Below, piece after piece: positions 6,361 through 12,495 of a stretch of 12,495 bases of DNA. The translations under genes were made by a program, and so were the position numbers. The stretch is from Ardenticatenaceae bacterium (lineage in GTDB: Bacteria > Chloroflexota > Anaerolineae > Promineifilales > Promineifilaceae): contig JACKCD010000086.1 of assembly GCA_020634215.1 (NCBI GenBank), positions 1 through 12,495 on the forward strand, written 5' to 3'. Within the stretch, counting starts at the first letter, position 1; every line of letters begins with the position of its first letter. The notes beneath the pieces are model-generated. The model was not told the DNA's origin. It ran no database searches and saw only the letters and a program-made list of their open reading frames with translations.

Positions 6361-6852
6361 TTAAACGGCCGTTATCACCGCCGTCAACACCAGTACGGCC
6401 ACCCCACAACCCACGTTCAGCCACAGCAACCGTCGCTCCTGCCGCCGCAGCTTTTCTGCTTCCACCTGCGCCAACTGCGGCCGGCTTTCCGCCAACAGCC
6501 CCAACCGCTCTTGCGCGGGCAGCAACCAAAACTGCCATGCCGCCGCCACAGCCACCACCCCCGCATAGGCCACATGCTTAAGCAGCATCGCCCACGCCCA
6601 CACCCCATCAACGACCAAAAAGCCACTATAGTTGCTGTCATTGGTCATCTGGTAAAAGCCAGATAACAGCAGCAGCACCAAACTGCCGTTGCCCCACAGT
6701 AGTGCCCGACGCTGCCAGCGTCGCCACGGCTCGGCCAGCACCTGCCCCTGCCGCATGGCCGACCCCGCCAGAAACAGCAGCAACGCCATGCTTCCCAGCC
6801 AAACGGCCGTTGCCAGCAAATGCACTCCGTAAGAAACCGCCAAAATCCACAT
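6361..6852 (-). CDS. Four-helix membrane protein, CopD-like
   Basis: A 163-residue integral membrane protein. Hydrophobic segments lie at about 1-28 (WILAVSYGVHLLATAVWLGSMALLLF), 46-64 (RRALLWGNGSLVLLLLSGF), 83-108 (VWAWAMLLKHVAYAGVVAVAAAW) and 144-163. A charged Q/E/R-rich cytoplasmic stretch lies between helices three and four. The HLLATAVWLG and MLLKHVAY histidines recall CopD / DUF2269-type proteins, but I am not sure of the family. The frame is open further, to 6996, but that start would run through the repeat array and overlap the upstream gene; ATG 6852 begins right at the first membrane helix. It has no clear ribosome site. The gene ends with a palindrome (6364-6373) that encodes the last Thr-Ala-Val and runs directly into TAA. 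Confidence 0.65.
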   Translation of the reverse strand: MWILAVSYGVHLLATAVWLGSMALLLFLAGSAMRQGQVLAEPWRRWQRRALLWGNGSLVLLLLSGFYQMTNDSNYSGFLVVDGVWAWAMLLKHVAYAGVVAVAAAWQFWLLPAQERLGLLAESRPQLAQVEAEKLRRQERRLLWLNVGCGVAVLVLTAVITAV

Positions 6853-6867
6853 AGGGCAAATTGCAAG

Positions 6868-6922
6868 TAGCAAGTAACAAGTGACAAGTTCACACTTGTC
6901 ACTTGTTACTTGCCACTTGTTA
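6868..6922. repeat. Inverted array of 7-bp units (stop codon + CAAG)
   Basis: On the plus strand, units TAGCAAG, TAACAAG and TGACAAG run without gaps (6868-6888): all three stop codons, each followed by CAAG. After a 6-base loop come four reverse-complement units (6895-6922), which on the minus strand read TAACAAG, TGGCAAG, TAACAAG, TGACAAG. The arms can form a long hairpin. The stop codon of the lipoprotein gene (TAA, 6908-6906) is the first three bases of one unit, and its last residues are encoded by the array. No T-run follows. Function as RNA end or insulator is inference. Confidence 0.85.
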
Positions 6923-8084
6923 TCTTCTCCATCTTCTGCAACGCCAGATAGGCCGGGCGCGGCGTGCCATCTGGCAGCGTAATTGCCCACCACCACTGCT
7001 CGTGCTTTTCCGCCGTCCAGTCGGGGTCAGCAATGTAAATCGTCGTCATCAGCCCAATCCACGGCCGCCAATGTTCCGTCGCATATTGATACGCCCGCAC
7101 CAAATAATCCGCCTGCGTTTGCTCGTCAACGGCAAACCAGGCGTAATCGCCGTTTACCGTGTCCAGCGTCCATCCCATTTCTAAAAGAGCCACCTGTTTG
7201 TGGCTGTCACCATTGGCAACCATGATACCACGCATGTCTTCCACGTGGCGAAAGGCAAACCAACGGCCGTTTCCAAATCCCTCTGTCGCCGCCACCTCAT
7301 CAGCCGACATTTCCGGCGGTGCCTTAAAACCAGGCGCATTCAGCCCCAGCACGTCAAAATAGGCTGCGGCTCCCGCTTCATACATCCCCTGCAAAAATTC
7401 CATATCAGGCATTGCCAGCGGTAGAGGCGTGCCAGTGGGAGCCAACCCTGCCGAAATCACAATCGCCGCCGGATCAGCCGCCTTAATGGCTTCGTAACAC
7501 ACTTTGAGCAGTGCCGTGTACTCAGCCGGATTGGGTGGCTCGTTGCCCCATTCCCGGCTCAAGTTTGGCTCATTCCATACCTGGTATGCCCCAATCCGCC
7601 CCTTATAGCGTGAGGCAGCCACCCCACAGAAGTCGCCAAAATCCTGCAAATTGGCGGGGGGCTCATTTGGCTCTGGGTCAGAAGTGTCTTTTTGCGACCA
7701 AAACGGCTGGCGATCCAACCGTACTAGCAGCTTTAATCCAGCGGCTTCGGCACTGTTGACCACGTTATCGGGCTTCCACCAATCGTAACGCCCTTTTTCC
7801 ACCCCCTCAATTTCACGCCAGGCAAAATCTTGTTTCACCCAACCAAAACCCATCTCCTTAATGAGCGCCAAATCGCGCCGGGCTTCGGCTTCGCGCCACC
7901 ACAAAAAGGCGTAGGCTCCATAGGCGGGAGAAGGAAAAACGGCCGTTATCTCCCCCTCTCCCAGCAGCTCACGCGGAATCGTCGGCGTGGGCTGTGGGGT
8001 TGGTTCTGGTGGGGGAAAAACGGCCGTTTGGCACCCAACCAATAACAGCAGCAGTGTGATTGTCCAGCGTATTGGTTTGTCCAT
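6906..8084 (-). CDS. Secreted lipoprotein with GH-A clan glycosidase-like TIM barrel (GH39/GH5-like), paralog 1
   Basis: A 392-residue lipoprotein. A signal peptide with lipobox LLVGC (Cys18) is followed by a Pro/Thr-rich linker (about 19-40), so the protein should be anchored outside the membrane. The rest is a TIM barrel of the retaining clan GH-A: strand GFGWVKQDFAW (about 79-89), the acid/base Glu172 in VWNEPNL, and the nucleophile Glu302 in ALLEMGWT. The end, GTPRPAYLALQKMEK, is shared with the neighbouring paralog. Both catalytic acids are kept, so a glycosidase active on beta-linked glycans is likely; the substrate is not readable. ATG 8084 is used rather than TTG 8087; the ribosome site is weak. 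Palindromes lie at 8019 (just after the lipobox), 7938 and 7262. The gene ends inside the 7-bp array. Confidence 0.85.
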   Translation of the reverse strand: MDKPIRWTITLLLLLVGCQTAVFPPPEPTPQPTPTIPRELLGEGEITAVFPSPAYGAYAFLWWREAEARRDLALIKEMGFGWVKQDFAWREIEGVEKGRYDWWKPDNVVNSAEAAGLKLLVRLDRQPFWSQKDTSDPEPNEPPANLQDFGDFCGVAASRYKGRIGAYQVWNEPNLSREWGNEPPNPAEYTALLKVCYEAIKAADPAAIVISAGLAPTGTPLPLAMPDMEFLQGMYEAGAAAYFDVLGLNAPGFKAPPEMSADEVAATEGFGNGRWFAFRHVEDMRGIMVANGDSHKQVALLEMGWTLDTVNGDYAWFAVDEQTQADYLVRAYQYATEHWRPWIGLMTTIYIADPDWTAEKHEQWWWAITLPDGTPRPAYLALQKMEKITSGK

Positions 8085-8099
8085 CAACTAGGTTGGCAG

Positions 8100-8182
8100 T
8101 AATCAGTAATCGGTAATCGGTAATCAGTAATCAGTCAAAACCGATTACTGATTACTGGTCACTGATTACCGAACACCGATCA
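8100..8182. repeat. Inverted array of 7-bp units (stop codon + TCAG/TCGG)
   Basis: Five plus-strand units TAATCAG or TAATCGG (8100-8134), a 6-base loop, then six reverse-complement units (8141-8182). The plus-strand arm places TAA in all three frames. The minus-strand arm also places stops in all three frames. The stop codon of the downstream-lying paralog gene (TGA, 8182-8180) is the first three bases of the outermost unit TGATCGG. The array fills the gap between two glycosidase-type genes. Confidence 0.88.
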
Positions 8183-9532
8183 CGGTACTTTTTCCATAGC
8201 CGCCAGCGCCTCAAAAGCCGGGCGCGGCGCACCATTCACATCAATGATGCTATAAGGCACCGGGTCATCCTGTGGCCCACTGCCCTTGTTGCCAAAATCA
8301 TAGTTAAAGACAAACGCCAGCCAAACATTGCCCGAATCGTGCATTGTTTGGAACGCCTGCACCAGATAATCTGCCTGCTCTTGCAGCGTATTGTCCAGAG
8401 CAAATTCAAAACCCTGCGGAGGCGCATCATACCCCTCACTGGTAGCCCAGCCGAACTCCGTCACACACAGCTTTTTGTTCGGGTCAACCGCCTGCACCTT
8501 TTGGGCATAGGTGTCAATCGTTGTCTTAAAGCTCCACAAGTGGCGCGGGTCATCAAACGGCCCCCGAAAAATGGAGGTAGCATTATTCGGATCGCTTGGT
8601 GCCTGCTCTGCCGCCACCGTTGGGCCAATGTTATAGCCGTTATGGTGCGCCCCCACACAGTCGGCATAGTTAAGCATTCCTGCCGCCAACGCCCGATCCA
8701 TCCACTCAAAATCATCCATCCAGCGAATGCCATCCCCATTGGCCGTAGGCGACAGCGCCCCGCTGAGGACAATGATGTTGGGGTCTTTGGCCTTAATGGT
8801 GTTATAGGATAGCTGCAAAAACTGCACATAATCTTCTGGGTTCACCCCGCGTGCCGTCTGCCACTCCCGATCCAGGTTCATCTCATTCCACACCTCAATG
8901 GCATCAATTTGCCCTGGGTAACGGTCAATGAGCTTGTTGAGGAAGTTGGCAAAAAGGGTGTAATCATCGGGCGGCCCTTGATGATTGTCCGCGGCTCGCG
9001 TCCATTCCGGTGCTGCTACCACGCTCAACAGCAGCCGCAGCCCATGCTTGTGGGCGTTTTCAATCACGGCATCATAGAAAAACCATTGATCCCGATCTGA
9101 CCGTTCCACCACATACCACTGCATCTGCACTTTGACCCAGTTCATGCCAAGCTGGTTCCGCACCGCTCCCATAATTTCGTCTGGATTGCCAACGGTGGCG
9201 TTGCCATGTACCTGCACCCCATAGCCAAACTGGTCGTTCGGCCACGGGCCAGACGGCATGACGGGTTCAGCGGTTGCCTCGGCAACAAAACCTTGCTCGC
9301 CCCCTTCGCCGGCCGTCTCATCACCGCCGCCGCCAACCTGGTTCTCTCCCTTATCTGCCTCGCCCCCTTCCTGAATAACAGGCGGCGGAAGCGTGGCGGT
9401 GGCGGGTGGTGGCGGCACGGTTACTTCGGCCTGGATGGGAGGAGATGTAGGGACGGCGGCCTCATTAACGGCCGTTTCCCCCCCACATGCCACCAACAAC
9501 ACTAGCAAAAAGCTCAATATCCACTGCTTCAT
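8180..9532 (-). CDS. Secreted lipoprotein with GH-A clan glycosidase-like TIM barrel, paralog 2
   Basis: A 450-residue lipoprotein. Signal peptide with lipobox LLVAC (Cys16), then a low-complexity Pro/Thr/Gly/Glu linker of about 80 residues. The TIM barrel starts at FGYGVQVHGNATVGNP (about 102). GMNWVKVQMQWYV aligns with the matching strand of the two neighbours. The acid/base is Glu217 in AIEVWNEMNLDREW and the nucleophile Glu359 in LCVTEFGWAT. The end VNGAPRPAFEALAAMEK matches paralog 1. It resembles proteins usually named cellulase-family or GH39-like glycosidases; the substrate is unknown. ATG 9532 is preferred over TTG 9538 because GAGG lies 7 bases upstream. A palindrome (9467-9476) follows the lipobox at once and encodes Thr-Ala-Val. 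The stop codon is the edge of the 7-bp array. Confidence 0.86.
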   Translation of the reverse strand: MKQWILSFLLVLLVACGGETAVNEAAVPTSPPIQAEVTVPPPPATATLPPPVIQEGGEADKGENQVGGGGDETAGEGGEQGFVAEATAEPVMPSGPWPNDQFGYGVQVHGNATVGNPDEIMGAVRNQLGMNWVKVQMQWYVVERSDRDQWFFYDAVIENAHKHGLRLLLSVVAAPEWTRAADNHQGPPDDYTLFANFLNKLIDRYPGQIDAIEVWNEMNLDREWQTARGVNPEDYVQFLQLSYNTIKAKDPNIIVLSGALSPTANGDGIRWMDDFEWMDRALAAGMLNYADCVGAHHNGYNIGPTVAAEQAPSDPNNATSIFRGPFDDPRHLWSFKTTIDTYAQKVQAVDPNKKLCVTEFGWATSEGYDAPPQGFEFALDNTLQEQADYLVQAFQTMHDSGNVWLAFVFNYDFGNKGSGPQDDPVPYSIIDVNGAPRPAFEALAAMEKVP

Positions 9533-9545
9533 ACCCAAACCTCAC

Positions 9546-9643
9546 GAATCAGTAATCAGTGGTCAGTAATCAGTAATCAGTACAGCACTGATTACCGATT
9601 ACTGGTTACCGATTACCGTCTACCGACTACCGTCCACCCGTCA
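9546..9643. repeat. Fourteen in-register 7-bp units forming an inverted array
   Basis: From 9546 to 9643 the sequence runs in 7-bp register for 98 bases. The left arm has GAATCAG, TAATCAG, TGGTCAG, TAATCAG, TAATCAG, then one loop unit (9581-9587). The right arm has eight reverse-complement units, which on the minus strand read TGACGGG, TGGACGG, TAGTCGG, TAGACGG, TAATCGG, TAACCAG, TAATCGG, TAATCAG. The stop of the large gene (TAG, 9629-9627) is the first three bases of TAGTCGG, and its last four to five residues (TGGR end) are encoded by array units. Confidence 0.88.
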
Positions 9644-12495
9644 CAGCCCGCAGCGTTTCACACGCCGGGCAGCTACCATCCTTGCGAATCATGGCATACC
9701 CAGCCTGCGGATCAGAGTTAAACGTCACAAAATCCACGTTAAAGACAACCATCAGCCGCACCTTGCCGCTGCCGGCCGCCAAACTAGCCGCCTCAGCCAA
9801 CCACTGCGCGTGCTGAGCAATTGTCGTGTTGCCCGCCCAGGCAAAGCCGGCTGGAAGCCCGCCATAATCCTGCCCGGTCAAATAACCCAGCTCAGTAAAA
9901 CAGAGTGGCCGCGAACCACCAAACGCATTGGAGTAGGTATTAACCATCCCCCAGAAGTAGCGCGTATAATGTTCAGTGCGCGGGTCGCCGCTTGTCTGGT
10001 TCGGGGAAATAATCCCTTCATTGTAGTGAATGCCAATACAATCCATGTAGTTGGCCGCCCCAGCCGCTGCCATACCCGCCATGTATGGACCATCGTCACA
10101 GCCACCGCCACCGCAGCCACCAAAGAAACCAGTTGGCGCAGGCGCACCGCTAATTACCATCACATTCGGGTTTGCTGCCTTAATTGCCTGATACGCTGGT
10201 TTGAGCATGTTGTTGACATAAGTGGTGGGGCTAATTTGCCCATTCGGCCACTCCCGGTCAATGTTCATCTCATTCCATATCTCAATGGCATCGGGGCCTA
10301 GCTTGGCAACACCCGACAGAAAGTTGACGTAGGCATTGTAATCAATGCTGCTGTGGTCAGCACCTGGAATGCTTAGCAACACTTTGAAGCCATTGCCATG
10401 CGCTTGGTCAATGCGGCCTTTAACAGCTTCGGCGGTATCACCAGAACCCCACTTGTGTTGGAACTTCACCCACTTCATCCCGGCATAAGCCATCAGCGTG
10501 GGGTTTGCCAGAGTGTGGGTTTGGCCGCCCAGTTCAAAGCCGGTGTTGGCAATGGGGGCTGGGGCAGGAGGAGGTGTCGTACCGGAAGACCCAGAGCTGC
10601 TGCCCGATCCTGATCCAGCCCCGGCCGTGGCGGGTGGTGCGGGTGGTGCAACCTCAACAACAGGCAGGCCGCTTACATTCAACGCAGGATCCACCGTAAC
10701 CAGACTGGCAAAAATCCAGCCTTCGGTCGCTCCGTCAGGCATGATGATGTTGAGCCAGCTTGAATCAGAATTGCGACCAATGACAGTCACCTGTAGGCCA
10801 CCTTCCACACCGCCAGCAATAGTACCATACCCCAGGCCGGGGCCGGTGCGAACGTTGGAACCAACGTTGACGGTAGCCTTACCAGACCCGGCGGTTGGCG
10901 CAGCGGCTGTATCGGTGTTAGTTGGTTGTTCTTCAGCCGGGGCTTCAGCTTCTTCAGCCGGGGTTTCTTCAGCAGCAACGGCCGTTAAATCCACCACCGC
11001 CACCGGCAGAGAATCAAGCGGCAGCACCGTATCACCCAGCGCAAACTCCGCATTCACACTGTAGCTACCCGGATTCTCGCTCCCATCCCAGCTAAAAGTC
11101 AGATCGCTGCCGCTAGCACTTGCCAGCACGCTGTCGGCTTCATCACGTACCGTCCAGACAATAGCCGCCCCGGCCGGCTGTGGTGCTTCGGCCTGCCCTA
11201 AATAGCTGGCAAAGGCAGTAGCATAACCCGCACCCGCATTAGCCAAACCATCCACGGTAATGCCACGCAAATTGTAAAGGCTTGCCAAACGGGCACGGTA
11301 GCTCAAAGCGGCCTCATTGCCCAGCCAGACATTGTGGCTTTGGCCGTTATCGTCATAGCCATATTTGTAGGTAAGTGCCCCGCCGTCCCACTCCAGCGGC
11401 GTGGCTGTGCCAGACAAGGCCACTTCAATTGGGCTGGCAACATCAACCTCTTCACTACCCGAAGCAAATTCAAGCGTTCCCAGGCTGGCTAATGCCGTCT
11501 GGTTATCCATTTCTACAAACGCCTCGCCAATACGGTCAACGGCCCCGGCATTGAGTAAGGCATTGAGCTTGCTGCGCTCAACTTGCCCGGTTGCCCAAAC
11601 GATGAGCTGCTCGGCATTGCCCCCATCGCCATAGGCCAGGGGGTCGGCCGGGAGCTTCATGTTCACTGCATCGGCCGCTTGCCCCAAGGCCACCCAATCT
11701 TGACCACCGCTGTCCCAACTGCTGCCTGTCAAAGTCGGCGTGCCCAGCGTTACGACCAGAGACATGTTTTGCCCGTCGAGCGCGGTTGCCAAATTGTTGG
11801 CAAAAGCGGTAAAAGCGTCTTTCTGCCCGCCATCCACCCCCTGATAATCCAGGTTGACCCCGGCAAAGCCACCGCCGCTGGCACGCGCCACTAGGTCGTT
11901 GATGTGGCTGGCCTGCATGTTGGCATCGCCCAACAGGTTGCTAACGGCAGCCTGATCGACAACCGCACCGACGTTGGTCACGTGCAGGTATTGGTTCGGC
12001 CAGCCAGAAACGGCCGTTACTTCCCCATCCAGCGTCCCATCCGGCAGCAAGTGCAGTGGACCAACCATGACCTCGGTCAATTCGGCTTCAACCTCGCTTG
12101 CCACCTCGGCCTCGCTTGGTAGTGCCGCCGCAATGGCCGGGGAGACCGGAGCATTTGCCTGTACCAATGCCACTGACTGCGGCAATGGAGCCGCCACTGA
12201 AACCCGCTGCTGGCTGTTGGCATCATATTGGCTGGGCATAAAGTGCCAACTGCTGCCATCCCAACCCATCATGTCCAGCTTGCTGCCATCGCTGCCTGCA
12301 GGCACGTTGAGCGCAACTTGCCCGGTAGGCGCAGCACCTTCATAAGCAATGGCGTAGACCTGGCTTTGGAAGGCAACATTGGCCGGAGCAGAACCCGTTT
12401 CGCCACCAGCACTCACGGTGGCGCTACCGCTGCTTAGCGACAGCGCGACTTCGCCAGGAATGGCGGTTGTAGCCTCAGCAACGGCCGTTTCTTCA
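9627..12495 (-). CDS. Large extracellular multidomain protein: GH18-like domain, SH3b domain, C-terminal GH-A glycosidase barrel (N-terminus beyond window)
   Basis: At least 955 residues; the frame is open at the right edge, so the true start and any signal peptide are outside. Numbering is from the edge. Residues about 1-110 are Ser/Gly/Val-rich, beta-type. About 145-435 resemble the GH18 domain of spore-type YaaH/SleL enzymes (ASHINDLVARASGGGFAGVNLDYQG), but the catalytic Glu position is Gln218. An acidic Pro/Glu linker (about 500-530) precedes an SH3b domain (about 535-605: VNVGSNVRTGPGLGYGTI ... GWIFASLV). A Gly/Ser/Pro linker (612-648) leads to a GH-A barrel like the two neighbours, with acid/base Glu742 (IEIWNEMNIDREW) and nucleophile Glu868 (CFTELGY). 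A Gly/Cys-rich loop (GGCGGGGCDD) is unique to this copy. It probably binds and cuts cell-wall or exopolymer glycans. Palindromes lie at 10977, 12009 and 12480. Confidence 0.85.
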   Translation of the reverse strand, partial: EETAVAEATTAIPGEVALSLSSGSATVSAGGETGSAPANVAFQSQVYAIAYEGAAPTGQVALNVPAGSDGSKLDMMGWDGSSWHFMPSQYDANSQQRVSVAAPLPQSVALVQANAPVSPAIAAALPSEAEVASEVEAELTEVMVGPLHLLPDGTLDGEVTAVSGWPNQYLHVTNVGAVVDQAAVSNLLGDANMQASHINDLVARASGGGFAGVNLDYQGVDGGQKDAFTAFANNLATALDGQNMSLVVTLGTPTLTGSSWDSGGQDWVALGQAADAVNMKLPADPLAYGDGGNAEQLIVWATGQVERSKLNALLNAGAVDRIGEAFVEMDNQTALASLGTLEFASGSEEVDVASPIEVALSGTATPLEWDGGALTYKYGYDDNGQSHNVWLGNEAALSYRARLASLYNLRGITVDGLANAGAGYATAFASYLGQAEAPQPAGAAIVWTVRDEADSVLASASGSDLTFSWDGSENPGSYSVNAEFALGDTVLPLDSLPVAVVDLTAVAAEETPAEEAEAPAEEQPTNTDTAAAPTAGSGKATVNVGSNVRTGPGLGYGTIAGGVEGGLQVTVIGRNSDSSWLNIIMPDGATEGWIFASLVTVDPALNVSGLPVVEVAPPAPPATAGAGSGSGSSSGSSGTTPPPAPAPIANTGFELGGQTHTLANPTLMAYAGMKWVKFQHKWGSGDTAEAVKGRIDQAHGNGFKVLLSIPGADHSSIDYNAYVNFLSGVAKLGPDAIEIWNEMNIDREWPNGQISPTTYVNNMLKPAYQAIKAANPNVMVISGAPAPTGFFGGCGGGGCDDGPYMAGMAAAGAANYMDCIGIHYNEGIISPNQTSGDPRTEHYTRYFWGMVNTYSNAFGGSRPLCFTELGYLTGQDYGGLPAGFAWAGNTTIAQHAQWLAEAASLAAGSGKVRLMVVFNVDFVTFNSDPQAGYAMIRKDGSCPACETLRAVTGGR

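Larger units (their letters stand above)
376..12489. repeat. Highly iterated 10-bp palindrome AACGGCCGTT, 17 exact copies
   Basis: Exact copies start at 376, 664, 2546, 3782, 4054, 4139, 5642, 5794, 6364, 6802, 7262, 7938, 8019, 9467, 10977, 12009 and 12480. One-base variants AACGGCCGAT start at 3261 and 5002. A random 12.5-kb sequence would hold about 0.01 copies. Two copies are clearly non-coding (664 in the T-box leader, 5642 downstream of the sugar transferase), and 376 is upstream of the redoxin start. In genes, it is read as Thr-Ala-Val ten times, Asn-Gly-Arg three times and Arg-Pro once. It falls mostly in linkers, termini and behind lipoboxes. It resembles in kind the HIP1 palindrome of cyanobacteria, but the sequence differs. 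Confidence 0.95.

Noticed and set aside
6357..6581. Plus-strand Pro/Ala-rich open frame
   Set aside because: Antisense to the membrane protein; composition is that expected from the reverse of a Leu/Ala/Gly-rich membrane gene.
6853..6996. Longer N-terminus for the CopD-like membrane protein
   Set aside because: It would be encoded by the 7-bp array and by the overlapped end of the upstream gene; the first membrane helix begins at ATG 6852.
6868..9643. CRISPR array
   Set aside because: Units are 7 bp, contiguous and inverted, with no spacers and no cas genes.
10498..11064. Plus-strand open frame of 188 codons rich in Pro, Ser, Ala and Val
   Set aside because: It mirrors the low-complexity linkers and SH3b region of the large minus-strand protein; GC-rich codon bias keeps the opposite frame open.
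12414..12416. GTG at 12416 as start of the large protein
   Set aside because: The frame continues upstream to the window edge with protein-like sequence and a palindrome read as Thr-Ala-Val, so the true start is outside.
376..12489. AACGGCCGTT as the target of the local restriction-modification pair
   Set aside because: The palindrome contains GGCC, not GGNCC with a middle base, so it is not a site for a GGNCC enzyme; its spread also goes far beyond the pair.

Overview
The window looks like a chromosomal stretch of a mesophilic bacterium with moderate to high GC, probably a Chloroflexota (Anaerolineae-like) genome. That placement is an inference. It rests on the T-box leader, the Pro/Thr-rich lipoproteins carrying TIM-barrel glycosidase domains, the SH3b/GH18-like fusion and the overall gene style; no marker gene for taxonomy is present. 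Every convincing gene lies on the minus strand, so the biological order runs from the right end to the left.

Right half (12495 to 6361): three paralogous secreted proteins follow one another. A very large multidomain protein, open at the right edge, has a GH18-like domain, an SH3b domain and a C-terminal glycosidase barrel. Two lipoproteins carrying the same barrel come next, then a four-helix membrane protein. Each of the three glycosidase-type genes ends inside an inverted array of 7-bp units of the form stop codon plus four bases (9546-9643, 8100-8182, 6868-6922). In all three cases the gene's own stop codon is the first three bases of a unit.

Middle (6247 to 3047): a short polyprenyl-phosphate sugar-1-phosphate transferase (start of exopolysaccharide synthesis), ribonuclease Z and an FAD-dependent DAO-type oxidoreductase, separated by hairpin-forming repeats.

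Left half (3033 to 1): a type II restriction-modification pair sits 13 bp behind the oxidoreductase. The endonuclease is Eco47II-like (predicted GGNCC). The m5C methyltransferase has an N-terminal MerR-like helix-turn-helix and its own consensus promoter, which lies between two 14-bp direct repeats and so looks autoregulated. After it comes a second perfect promoter driving a T-box leader with terminator (specifier read as ACC, Thr). This leader precedes no tRNA synthetase or amino-acid gene; the next gene is a redoxin truncated by the left edge.

Across the whole window the perfect 10-bp palindrome AACGGCCGTT occurs 17 times, where about 0.01 would be expected by chance. It is a highly iterated palindrome and the strongest anomaly here. 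No rRNA, tRNA, CRISPR array, transposase or integrase was seen.
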